Source of the DNA: Legionella genomosp. 1
GTDB taxonomy: Bacteria > Pseudomonadota > Gammaproteobacteria > Legionellales > Legionellaceae
NCBI GenBank assembly: GCA_945889365.1
Contig: CAMDBQ010000059.1
Span: 1-7,909 of the forward strand
Length of the DNA stretch: 7,909 nucleotides
Direction of reading: 5' to 3'
The notes under the pieces were generated by a model. It was not told the DNA's origin and made no database searches. It saw only the letters and a list, made by a program, of their open reading frames with translations. The position numbers and the translations under genes are program-made. Positions 1 to 6,936 of the stretch are shown one piece after another; the stretch's first letter is position 1; each line of letters opens with the position of its first letter.

Positions 1-156
1 GCACTCTTTTCTAACCGTCCTCCCGGTCGTTTTTCTGTCGCCCCACTATTGCGTGAACTTGCAATGGAAGGTCGCGCAACAGGGACGGTTCACACCGGAA
101 GATGGATTGATATTGGCTCGCCCGAGCGTTTAGCATGCGCTGAATCCTATGACTGA
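1..156 (+). CDS. murU: C-terminal end of a MurU-type sugar-1-phosphate nucleotidyltransferase (5' truncated by window)
   Basis: Frame 1 is open from the window edge to a TGA at 154-156 and gives 51 residues. The motif GRWIDIGSPERL (about residues 34-44 of the fragment), followed by a short tail, is the typical C-terminus of the NTP_transferase family, where W-x-D-(I/V)-G-(T/S)-P-E-R-L closes the sugar-binding side of the active site. Among this family, N-acetylmuramate alpha-1-phosphate uridylyltransferase (MurU, peptidoglycan recycling in gammaproteobacteria without the NagZ/AmpD-only route) is the best guess. A glucose-1-phosphate or mannose-1-phosphate nucleotidyltransferase cannot be excluded, because the N-terminal GxGxRxxP signature is outside the window. 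It is the only + strand gene. Its last 10 bases overlap the 3' end of the convergent gene, so there is no room for an ordinary intergenic terminator. Confidence 0.75.
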   Translation, partial: ALFSNRPPGRFSVAPLLRELAMEGRATGTVHTGRWIDIGSPERLACAESYD

Positions 157-911
157 CTGGCCGATTCTGCCGTCGGTTTTGGTTCTACGTAATCATTTTG
201 GCGAATGGTAATCCTCACTTTAGGATGTTTTTCTTGTACAAACTTTTCAAACCCATTTCCATTAAACATTGCAATTAACTTATCTGGATCTGCAATCACA
301 GGAGCTCCATTTTTTTTTCGAATGTTATCCTCTGTTCGCATGTAAATAACTCCGTCTTCACTGATCATGTCATTTTTGCCAAGCCATCGATTGAACAATG
401 TATCCATCGCATCAAGAGCCTCGCCTTCAAGCATGTTACCATCACTGCTATAGGCACGCATAAACTGCGATGATCTGCTTATTGCATAATCCAGGGTGAT
501 CTGCCCTTCTTTAATAGCCCCAGATTTAATATATTCTGCAATATGACGGATAGATGTATCTGCCAAGAAGTCCTGGAAGGCGTCAAACTCAGATTCTGAA
601 AGATGGGCGCGCAACAAACCAATCAATCTAGGCGCATCATTTACAGTGCTTGCAACTACAAGTGACCAGGGATTTAATTTTTCTTTTGCTTGAAGTTGAT
701 ATTCTGCATGTTTGACCAGCTTACCAACTTCTTGCATCAAGCCTACAAACTCTGGATTATTCCCTGCTTTTTCTTTAAGAGCCGCCTGAAGATACGCTAA
801 TGTATCGATTTGACTCCCTGCAAGCTGCAAAATTTTATTTAATGACTCGGCATTCAGTACGAAGCGTGATTCAGCACCTGTTCTTGCAATGTGTAATGTT
901 TCTCTTATCAT
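147..911 (-). CDS. Conserved-looking hypothetical protein, 254 aa, unknown function
   Basis: I do not recognise this protein. The ATG (909-911) lies 7 bp after the fadE stop, with a modest GAG ribosome-binding element overlapping that stop region, so it is probably co-transcribed and coupled with fadE. The stop is TAG at 147-149. There is no signal peptide, membrane segment or Cys-based motif. The protein looks soluble and mainly helical through about residue 180: residues 22-78 are amphipathic, rich in Leu, Ala, Gln and Lys, and suggestive of a helical bundle. A more beta-like, charged part follows (about 183-238). The last 13 residues (EPKPTAESASQS region) form a polar, small-residue tail. 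If the host is a Legionella relative, such a tail is loosely compatible with a Dot/Icm translocation signal, but it lacks a convincing E-block, so that is speculation. An A9 run (coding strand) falls at codons 198-201. Coding potential is supported by length, tight spacing and normal composition. Function is open. Confidence 0.8.
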   Translation of the reverse strand: MIRETLHIARTGAESRFVLNAESLNKILQLAGSQIDTLAYLQAALKEKAGNNPEFVGLMQEVGKLVKHAEYQLQAKEKLNPWSLVVASTVNDAPRLIGLLRAHLSESEFDAFQDFLADTSIRHIAEYIKSGAIKEGQITLDYAISRSSQFMRAYSSDGNMLEGEALDAMDTLFNRWLGKNDMISEDGVIYMRTEDNIRKKNGAPVIADPDKLIAMFNGNGFEKFVQEKHPKVRITIRQNDYVEPKPTAESASQS

Positions 912-918
912 AATGATC

Positions 919-3357
919 TCAATCAGCGAATGGTGTCTTTATATCATCAACAACGGATGCGAAGGTTTTATTTTTCATCGATTCAATGGAAAATTCATCC
1001 ACTTGAATTGCATCCCAGCGCGCCTTTTCAACAGCAACGATAGCATCCATCTCGTCTTGGGTTAGCTCACCTCTTTTAACTTTTTCTGCCATTTTTTCAA
1101 CCAAATATACAGACTTATAACGCTTCAGATCGCTTATTTTTTTATAAATGTCACGATTCTTAATCATCAGTTGTAGCGCATTTTCCATTTTGTCAATCGG
1201 TTGATTTGAATCACCACTTAAATACACTGATTTAAGCAAGTCATTACGATAATCATTGTTTTGCGTCATCAACTGAGCCAATTGATGGTCAAGCCTATCT
1301 GTGGGATAACGCATGGTTTGACCGAATGGAAAAACACATATACGAACCATCTTCCCAATCAACTTCGAGGGTAGATTTCGAGAGAAGGCAATCATTGATT
1401 TTTGCGCATGATAGAAACAGTACGTTACTGCCCATTTAGCATGCAACTGTTGATCCGCATGTTCTTCGTGCTGTTGGAAATAGAGCAATGCTGCCATTCC
1501 CAAATAGAGATAGGACATCCCATCGGCAAGCCTTGCAGACAGTCGCTCTTTACGTTTTAAATCACCGCCCAGATAAATCAATGACAGATCAGCTAACCAG
1601 GCAAAGGCGTAGCTTAAACGTGCCAGGCGCTGGTACTCTCGTTTGAGGGCGTTTTTAGGTGCTTTAATGAACAGCCCGCCAGTCCAGGCAGAACAAATCG
1701 CCTTGGCTTTATTATGTGCGTAATACTGCACATGTTGCCAAATCAATTTCCTGAATGTTTCCTTGTCACCTTGTGTAACGGCATAGAACTCATCTCTTAC
1801 AAAAGGATGACAAGCCATAGAGCCCTGCCCAAAAATCAATAAATTCCGTGACATGATATTGGCACCCTCTACCGTAACGGAGATAGGTATACCTTGATAA
1901 TATTTAATCAGATAATTCCGCGGACCGACCACCACAGCTCGTCCCGCATGAACATCCATCGCGTCATTGATGACAATGCGCGCCAACTCGGTATTGAAAT
2001 ATTTAGTAATTGCCGATGCAACAGATGGCTTTTTATGCTCATTCACAGCAGCAAGGGTTAATAAACGCGTGGCGTTGACCAGGTAATTTAAACCAGAAAT
2101 TTCTGCCAGTTTTTCTTCTATACCTTCAAATTGACCGATTTCCAAATTAAATTGTCGTCGAATACGGGCAAATGCACCTGATGTAAGATAAGACACAGAC
2201 GATGAAGCAGCTGCAAGGGCTGGTAATGATATTGACCGACCGATAGACAAACATTCAACTAGCATTTGCCAACCATGACCAGCCTTTTCCTGGCCACCAA
2301 TGATGCTGTCAATAGGTACAAATATATTTTCACCGCGAATTGTACCGTTCATAAATGGCTGTTCCGCCGGTATGTGACGATTGCCAATGACAAGATTTCC
2401 AGCATCACGAGGAATTAACAAGCACGTAATCCCTTCTTCACCGACGCCTTTCAATAACCCCTTAGGGTCTTTTAACTGCACAGCAAGGCCTATCAATGTT
2501 GCAACTGGTGACAAAGTAATCCAGCGTTTGTTCAGCGTAAGATTTAAACCGAGAATTTTTTTACCATCCACTGTTTTTTCCATCACAATGGCTTCTGACT
2601 TTATTGACGTGGCATCACTACCGGCATCGGGTTCTGTCAGAGCAAAACAGGGAATATCAATGCCTTTAGCAAGACGCGGCAGGAAATGTGCCTTCTGCTT
2701 ATCTGTTCCATAGTGCTGCAACAACTCACCAGGCCCTAATGAATTCGGAACCATCACAGTAACCGCCGCCACGCCTGAGCGACTGGCAATTTTCATTACA
2801 ATATCTGAATGTGCGCGAGCTGAAAAACCTTTTCCACCAAATTTTTTTTCAATAACCAAACCAAAAAACCCGTGTTCTTTGAGGTATGCCCAGACAGCTT
2901 CGGGCAAATCAAGTGTTTGGCTAATGTCCCACTCATTGACCATAGAACATAGTGTTTGGGTTTCATTATCCAGGAATGACTGCTCTTCCGGGGCAAGATC
3001 TGTTGATATACCTGCCAGCTTGTCCCAATCAAGGACTCCGGTAAAAATATCCTTTTCCAGCCAGGTATCGCCAGCATTTAATGCCTCTTCTTCAGTTTTG
3101 GACAGGGTTGGCATGGACTTGGATGCACGTTTGAATAAAATATCACTGAGGGTGAATCGCACTGCCTCAACGTGAATGATAACGCTTACAGCAACAATAA
3201 CTGCCAGCAAGAGCAACCAGAGTGAGGTAGGGACTCCAAAAAACAAGGCCAACAGAAGGTAAACCACACTGCCAACCTCCCAAATAATAGCGGGCATGGG
3301 TCGATAAAGCACGATTAATGTGAATACCATATACAACAAAAACAACGCAGTAGCCAT
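919..3357 (-). CDS. fadE: Acyl-CoA dehydrogenase FadE, long E. coli-type, membrane-associated
   Basis: This is an FAD-dependent acyl-CoA dehydrogenase that catalyses the first oxidation of fatty acid beta-oxidation (acyl-CoA to trans-2-enoyl-CoA). At 812 aa it matches the long FadE class of E. coli (about 814 aa) rather than the roughly 380-aa short enzymes. The N-terminus carries hydrophobic segments at about residues 2-18, 28-42 and 45-62, consistent with inner-membrane attachment. The dehydrogenase core starts around residue 90. FALTEPDAGSD (238-248) is the acyl-CoA dehydrogenase signature near the flavin. TVEGANIMSR (495-504) holds the expected catalytic Glu497, followed by IFGQG and CHPFV as in FadE. 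The remaining part (about 520-812) corresponds to the FadE-specific C-terminal domain (DUF1974 type). ATG 3355-3357 is preceded by a strong Shine-Dalgarno sequence. The gene is followed after 7 bp by the 254-aa gene. It probably has its own promoter in the gap upstream. No truncation or missing key residue was seen. Confidence 0.96.
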   Translation of the reverse strand: MATALFLLYMVFTLIVLYRPMPAIIWEVGSVVYLLLALFFGVPTSLWLLLLAVIVAVSVIIHVEAVRFTLSDILFKRASKSMPTLSKTEEEALNAGDTWLEKDIFTGVLDWDKLAGISTDLAPEEQSFLDNETQTLCSMVNEWDISQTLDLPEAVWAYLKEHGFFGLVIEKKFGGKGFSARAHSDIVMKIASRSGVAAVTVMVPNSLGPGELLQHYGTDKQKAHFLPRLAKGIDIPCFALTEPDAGSDATSIKSEAIVMEKTVDGKKILGLNLTLNKRWITLSPVATLIGLAVQLKDPKGLLKGVGEEGITCLLIPRDAGNLVIGNRHIPAEQPFMNGTIRGENIFVPIDSIIGGQEKAGHGWQMLVECLSIGRSISLPALAAASSSVSYLTSGAFARIRRQFNLEIGQFEGIEEKLAEISGLNYLVNATRLLTLAAVNEHKKPSVASAITKYFNTELARIVINDAMDVHAGRAVVVGPRNYLIKYYQGIPISVTVEGANIMSRNLLIFGQGSMACHPFVRDEFYAVTQGDKETFRKLIWQHVQYYAHNKAKAICSAWTGGLFIKAPKNALKREYQRLARLSYAFAWLADLSLIYLGGDLKRKERLSARLADGMSYLYLGMAALLYFQQHEEHADQQLHAKWAVTYCFYHAQKSMIAFSRNLPSKLIGKMVRICVFPFGQTMRYPTDRLDHQLAQLMTQNNDYRNDLLKSVYLSGDSNQPIDKMENALQLMIKNRDIYKKISDLKRYKSVYLVEKMAEKVKRGELTQDEMDAIVAVEKARWDAIQVDEFSIESMKNKTFASVVDDIKTPFAD

Positions 3358-3363
3358 ATTAAA

Positions 3364-3371
3364 TCCCTTCC
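3364..3371 (-). promoter_or_regulatory. Ribosome-binding site of fadE
   Basis: On the - strand this reads GGAAGGGA, 6 nt before the ATG at 3355-3357. It is a strong Shine-Dalgarno element and settles the fadE start at the first codon of the hydrophobic N-terminus. Confidence 0.7.
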
Positions 3372-3400
3372 TATGTCACGTATGAAAATGTAATTCATGT

Positions 3401-3430
3401 ATACTACGCGAACCTACGCGTAATCCGCAA
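3401..3430 (-). promoter_or_regulatory. Possible sigma70-like promoter for fadE
   Basis: In the 103-bp gap between rimK and fadE, the - strand reads TTGCGG (3425-3430) and, after an 18-bp spacer, TAGTAT (3401-3406). These match 3 of 6 and 4 of 6 consensus positions. A start near 3394 would leave a leader of about 36 nt including the ribosome-binding site. The match is weak, and the -35 half lies inside the inverted repeat, so a bound regulator or a structure there could affect initiation. It is the only gap large enough to hold a promoter in the window. I see no clear FadR- or PsrA-type operator. Confidence 0.3.
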
Positions 3431-3447
3431 GCATTGCGGTCTACGCC
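3404..3447. repeat. GC-rich inverted repeat flanked by CTACGC direct repeats, REP-like or regulatory
   Basis: The + strand holds CTACGCG at 3404-3410 and again at 3414-3420, exactly 10 bp apart, and CTACGCC at 3441-3447. Between them lies the perfect inverted repeat CCGCAA-GCA-TTGCGG (3425-3439). The 8-bp palindrome TACGCGTA sits at 3415-3422. The mix of GTAG, GGATTACGC and a short GC stem resembles dispersed intergenic palindromic elements of gammaproteobacteria (a GTAGCCCGGATTACGC-like style), but only one copy is present here. It could alternatively be part of the rimK 3' end or an operator for fadE. No U-run follows the stem on either strand, so it is not a standard intrinsic terminator. 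Confidence 0.5.
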
Positions 3448-3460
3448 AGGTATATCGACT

Positions 3461-4369
3461 TCAACCCTGAAACCGATGATTAACGCTGATTGGTTTAGCG
3501 TGCTTCTCAATGTAGTGAATAATTTTACCGGCAATGTTCACATGCGTGGTCGTTTCAATGCCTTCAAGTCCAGGTGATGAGTTGATTTCCAAAACCAGAG
3601 GACCATGATTGGATCGGACCAAATCAACGCCCGCCACTTTCAAACCCATCGTTTTTGCTGCAGCAATAGCAACTGCCCGTTCTTGAGGTGAAAGTTTAAC
3701 CTTGAGCGCTTTGCCACCTTGGTGAACATTGGCGCGGAACTCACCTTCTTTGGCCTGACGTTTCATCGCTGCCACGACTTTATCACCAATGACAAAACAC
3801 CGAATATCTGTGCCACGTGATTCCTGAATGTATTCTTGAACCAAAATATTGGCGCGCATTTCTTTAAAAGCATTGATAATGCTCACTGCTGATTGATGGC
3901 TGTCAGCTAAAACAACACCCTTTCCCTGAGTGCCTTCCAATAACTTAATAACCAGAGGCGCGCCACCAACCATCCGAATCAAATCTTCGGTATTATCTGG
4001 CGACTGGGCAAACCCGGTCAACGGCATAGCAATGCCTTTGCGAGCCAGCAATTGTAACGAGCGGAATTTATCTCGAGAACGGGCAATGGCAATGGATTCA
4101 TTCAACGCATACATGCCCATCGTTTCCATGTGCCGCAATACGGCAGTGCCATAAAACGTGTTTGAGGCGCCTATTCGAGGAATGACGGCATCGAAATGAG
4201 GTAAAAGCTCGCCACCCCGATAATGAACTGTAGGTGATGACGCCGCAACGTTCATATAACAAAACAAGGGATTGATGATTCTGACATCATGTCCTGCCTC
4301 AATTCCTGCAGCAACCAGACGTTTATGTGAATACAACCTGGGATTGGTGGCCAATATTGCAATATGCAT
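3461..4369 (-). CDS. rimK: RimK-family ATP-grasp glutamate ligase
   Basis: This 302-aa ATP-grasp ligase closely matches RimK in length (E. coli about 300 aa). RimK adds glutamate residues to the C-terminus of ribosomal protein S6 in the cytoplasm and can also form poly-alpha-glutamate. Visible parts are an N-terminal domain to about residue 95, then the ATP-grasp fold: VIK with Lys142, the glycine-rich loop EGTQGKG (145-151), QEYI (178-181) at the adenine site, GTDIR with Asp188 and Arg190, FRANVHQGG (211-219), Asp249, and LEINSSPG (260-267) with Glu261 and Asn263 as metal ligands. All key residues are present, so it should be active. The ATG at 4367-4369 is preceded by AGAGGA at 4381-4386 (11-nt spacer, somewhat long), directly after the sco stop. 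The gene ends the oxidase-assembly run. The partner protease RimB and the PDE RimA are not in the window. Substrate assignment to S6 is by family only. Confidence 0.93.
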   Translation of the reverse strand: MHIAILATNPRLYSHKRLVAAGIEAGHDVRIINPLFCYMNVAASSPTVHYRGGELLPHFDAVIPRIGASNTFYGTAVLRHMETMGMYALNESIAIARSRDKFRSLQLLARKGIAMPLTGFAQSPDNTEDLIRMVGGAPLVIKLLEGTQGKGVVLADSHQSAVSIINAFKEMRANILVQEYIQESRGTDIRCFVIGDKVVAAMKRQAKEGEFRANVHQGGKALKVKLSPQERAVAIAAAKTMGLKVAGVDLVRSNHGPLVLEINSSPGLEGIETTTHVNIAGKIIHYIEKHAKPISVNHRFQG

Positions 4370-4388
4370 AACTTGATGTTTCCTCTAA

Positions 4389-5036
4389 TTATTTGGCAAC
4401 CAATAACGTATAGTCTTTTGCCAGTAGATCGGCTTGATGAGGTGATGTAAAAAATGCGGCAAGCTCACCCTTCGGGTTAAACAGCATGACACTACCTGTA
4501 TGTTCAATATCATAATTATTTGTATTTTTCGCATCCTTATCTGCCACCTTAAGGTAGGCGATGCCCATCTCACTTGACATTGATTTAATGGACGCCTCGG
4601 AACCTCGGGCGCCATAAAAATGAGGATCAAATGCTTTAACGTAATGGCCTAATTTAACCAAGCTGTCTCGGTCCGGATCAACTGAAATCATCACCACTTG
4701 TGGCAGCGGACTCACGCCTTTCTCGGCCAATAAACGATACGTTTTTCCCAGTTCAGCCATGGTTGTTGGACACATGTATCCGCAATGAGTAAATCCAAAA
4801 AAAACCATCGTCCATGATCCTTGTAGACTGGCATTATTGAATGGTTTATCGTCAATCCCTCTCAGTGAAAAAGCCCCCACTGGGCGAGACTCATTTAGTA
4901 ACGTACCGTGCAATTGACTCACATCAATTTTCTTTTGCACAGGCATATGCTGCGATACGAAAAAGCCCGCACTCAAGGCTACAATGGCCAATAAGATGGT
5001 TACCGTCATCGTCATGCGTTTTGTTTTATTAAGCAC
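4389..5036 (-). CDS. sco1: Sco1/SenC/PrrC-family copper chaperone for cytochrome oxidase
   Basis: This is a 215-aa membrane-anchored thioredoxin-fold protein that binds copper and helps mature the CuA centre of cytochrome c oxidase on the periplasmic side. One N-terminal membrane segment spans about residues 9-27, with positive residues before it (N-in). The fold follows: FFGFTHCGYMCP gives the Cu-binding CxxxC with Cys85 and Cys89, VDPDRD is at 119-124, and DIEHTG provides the third ligand, His179. All three copper ligands are present. The start is GTG at 5034-5036, chosen because AGGAG lies 6 nt upstream. An internal ATG at codon 8 is possible but has no comparable ribosome-binding site. 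The gene begins 9 bp after the ctaB stop, and rimK follows after 19 bp. Confidence 0.95.
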   Translation of the reverse strand: MLNKTKRMTMTVTILLAIVALSAGFFVSQHMPVQKKIDVSQLHGTLLNESRPVGAFSLRGIDDKPFNNASLQGSWTMVFFGFTHCGYMCPTTMAELGKTYRLLAEKGVSPLPQVVMISVDPDRDSLVKLGHYVKAFDPHFYGARGSEASIKSMSSEMGIAYLKVADKDAKNTNNYDIEHTGSVMLFNPKGELAAFFTSPHQADLLAKDYTLLVAK

Positions 5037-5040
5037 TTTA

Positions 5041-5048
5041 CTCTCCTA
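5041..5048 (-). promoter_or_regulatory. Ribosome-binding site of sco, fused to the ctaB stop codon
   Basis: The - strand reads TAGGAGAG. The TAG (5046-5048) is the ctaB stop codon and also the first part of the Shine-Dalgarno AGGAG (5043-5047). The spacer to the GTG start is 6 nt. This supports the GTG as the true sco start and implies coupling, since the terminating ribosome sits on the element. Confidence 0.65.
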
Positions 5049-5930
5049 CAAATAATGGTCGACCAATAAACATACGAATATCAACATCAAATAAACAATG
5101 GAGTATCGAAAGGTACGCATGGCAACCTGGGGTTTATCAGTGCGATATAAAACCACCGCCCAGTACATAAACCGCGCTCCACCTAATGAAGCACCAACCA
5201 AATAAAGCCAGCCACTCATTCCAACTACAAACGGCAGCACACTCACGACCAATAATAAAATAGTATATAACAGCACATTCAACTTGGTATAACGAATACC
5301 GTGGGTCACAGGCAGCATTGGAATATCTGCATTCTTGTAGTCTTCACAACGATAAATTGCCAATGCCCAAAAATGCGGCGGCGTCCAGGTAAAGATAATC
5401 AATACCAGCAATAAAGCGTGTGGATCCAATTGGTTGGTTACCGCAGTCCAGCCCAATAATGGCGGGACCGCACCTGCCAAACCGCCAATAACAATGTTTT
5501 GCGGAGTGGCGCGCTTGAGATAACCCGTGTACACACCTGCATAACCAATGATTGTTATAAAGGCGAGCACAGCAGTCAATGTATTTACAAAGCAGCCTAA
5601 CACAACCAAGCCAAAAATGCCCAATATAATTGCAAAACATACGGCTTGTTGCACAGAAACACGCCCTTGCGCAACCGGTCTTTTTTTTGTGCGCGCCATA
5701 ATGGAATCGATTCGCCTATCAACCAAATGATTGATCGCCGCAGCACTGCCAGCACACAAACCAACCCCCAGCAGGGTCGAACCTAACGTGACTAGAGAAA
5801 CCCAGCCCGGAACAGCAAGATACATGCCCACCACGACGGTTAATAACATCAAAGCAACCACGCGAGGCTTACATAACTCAATATAATCGTGCCAAACGCC
5901 GCTAAAACGCGACAATTTACTAGCTTGCAT
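5046..5930 (-). CDS. ctaB: Protoheme IX farnesyltransferase (heme O synthase)
   Basis: CtaB/CyoE is a UbiA-superfamily polytopic inner-membrane enzyme that transfers farnesyl from FPP to heme B to give heme O, the precursor of heme A. The protein has 294 aa, the usual length. Residues LCKPRVV (19-25) open the first membrane helix. The prenyl-diphosphate/Mg motif N67-xxx-D71-xxx-D75, followed by RTKKRP (80-85), is intact. A second acidic motif, D197-Y-K-N-A-D202, follows WTPPHFWALA (182-191), the heme-synthase hallmark. Eight to nine hydrophobic helices are evident. The ATG lies inside the ctaA 3' end (11-nt overlap) with AGGAG at 5937-5941, 6 nt upstream. Pairing with ctaA, Sco and SURF1 favours the aa3-oxidase ctaB role over a cyo-operon cyoE, since no bo3 genes are seen here. 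Confidence 0.96.
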   Translation of the reverse strand: MQASKLSRFSGVWHDYIELCKPRVVALMLLTVVVGMYLAVPGWVSLVTLGSTLLGVGLCAGSAAAINHLVDRRIDSIMARTKKRPVAQGRVSVQQAVCFAIILGIFGLVVLGCFVNTLTAVLAFITIIGYAGVYTGYLKRATPQNIVIGGLAGAVPPLLGWTAVTNQLDPHALLLVLIIFTWTPPHFWALAIYRCEDYKNADIPMLPVTHGIRYTKLNVLLYTILLLVVSVLPFVVGMSGWLYLVGASLGGARFMYWAVVLYRTDKPQVAMRTFRYSIVYLMLIFVCLLVDHYL

Positions 5931-6936
5931 GTTCTACTCCTCTCGTCGCCAGGTAATGCATACTGACCATGGTAGCCAAAAGCAATGCTGCAACACCGTT
6001 GTGCGCAACAGCTGCCCACAGAGGCAACAAATATACAACGCTAATCACGCCTAACGTAACCTGCATCAATACCAATAACATGGCCACCATCGCGGCTATG
6101 CGTAATGGATTTTTTCGGACACGAAGTAAAATCAAACCACACAACAGCAAGATGTAAACCGCCGTTGCATAAGCACCTATCCGATGGACCCATTGTATGG
6201 TCATTCTGGCGTCATGATCCAATATGCCGCCCTGATAATTGGCGCCAACGGTTGAAAACAAATTAAACGCTTGTGAAAAATGCATCTTGGGAAACCACTG
6301 ACCGTTACATTGAGGAAATCCAATGCAAGCCATGCCGGCATAGTTGGAACTCACCCAACCACCCAACGCAATTTGACAGAAAACAATCACCATGCCTGCG
6401 CCAATCCACGCCCGCCACAGTGACATATCTTGCCGTTTAACATCACTCAACTGCCACCTAAAATAACAAAGACAAGCAAAAATCAGAATCCCACCGAGCA
6501 AATGCCCCATCACAACTACGGGCAACAATTTAAGCGTTACCGTCCACATACCCAACGCCGCTTGGAATGCAACCACAAGCAGCAGGGTTAAAGGTAAAAC
6601 CCAAGGCAGCCGCATCCCTTTTCTAGCAAGAAAAAACACACTTAGCCCCATACCAAGAATAAGCAAAGCCAACGTACCGGCCGCATAACGATGGCCCATT
6701 TCCGTCCATGCTTTAGCAGCCTCAATGGGCGCTTGCGGATACTGGCTTTGCGCTTGTGTTAAATCGTTTTGAGCGGATGGCAAGACCATATGCCCATAAC
6801 AACCAGGCCAATCAGGACAGCCCAGCCCTGCATTAGTTAGGCGTGTGTAGGCGCCGAGCATCACTACCAGCAAAGCCAGGATTAATGCGCAAGTTGCGGT
6901 CCGCCGCAATATTTTTACTGGATTCAATTTAGCCAC
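5920..6936 (-). CDS. ctaA: Heme A synthase, COX15/CtaA family
   Basis: This is an integral inner-membrane mono-oxygenase-like enzyme that converts heme O to heme A by oxidising the C8 methyl. The 338 aa give about eight membrane helices in two homologous halves. Candidate heme-ligand histidines are visible: His82 (EMGHRYA), His145 (MGHLLGG), His251 (WVHRIGA) and His312 (AHNG), two per half. Periplasmic cysteine pairs C40/C46 (CPDWPGC) and C204/C210 (CIGFPQC) match the family's redox pairs, as does TRLTNAGLGC (31-40). The reported start is GTG at 6934-6936, overlapping the upstream gene by 8 nt, but its ribosome-binding site is poor. TTG at 6925-6927 (codon 4) has GGTGG 5 nt upstream and begins 1 nt after the preceding stop, so it is a credible alternative. 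ctaB follows with an 11-nt overlap. Confidence 0.95.
   Translation of the reverse strand: MAKLNPVKILRRTATCALILALLVVMLGAYTRLTNAGLGCPDWPGCYGHMVLPSAQNDLTQAQSQYPQAPIEAAKAWTEMGHRYAAGTLALLILGMGLSVFFLARKGMRLPWVLPLTLLLVVAFQAALGMWTVTLKLLPVVVMGHLLGGILIFACLCYFRWQLSDVKRQDMSLWRAWIGAGMVIVFCQIALGGWVSSNYAGMACIGFPQCNGQWFPKMHFSQAFNLFSTVGANYQGGILDHDARMTIQWVHRIGAYATAVYILLLCGLILLRVRKNPLRIAAMVAMLLVLMQVTLGVISVVYLLPLWAAVAHNGVAALLLATMVSMHYLATRGVEHAS

Noticed and set aside
116..127. Perfect palindrome GCTCGCCCGAGC as a possible terminator for the - strand gene
   Set aside because: It encodes the conserved GSPER residues of the nucleotidyltransferase, would leave only a 2-nt loop, and has no following U-run on the - strand.
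161..180. CCGA...TCGG followed by TTTT as an intrinsic terminator for the + strand gene
   Set aside because: The stem is only 4 bp with an 8-nt loop and a short T-run, and it lies within coding sequence of the opposing gene, so it is too weak to call.
2381..3175. Open frames on the + strand (2381-2713, 2879-3175) opposite fadE
   Set aside because: They are antisense to a highly conserved FadE region including its signature motifs, show no family features, and are best explained as shadows of the coding strand.
3425..3439. CCGCAA/TTGCGG hairpin as the rimK terminator
   Set aside because: The position fits, but the stem is short with a 3-nt loop and no U-run follows it on the - strand. It was kept as a repeat or regulatory candidate instead.
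3358..3460. Small RNA, tRNA or riboswitch in the rimK-fadE gap
   Set aside because: The gap is only 103 bp, with a single short stem and no cloverleaf or recognisable riboswitch core.
4385..5730. Other-frame ORFs across sco and ctaB (for example 4385-4630 -, 5344-5640 -, 5548-5730 +)
   Set aside because: Their compositions are unusual (Cys/Trp-rich or low complexity), they have no plausible ribosome-binding sites, and they lie wholly within convincing genes.
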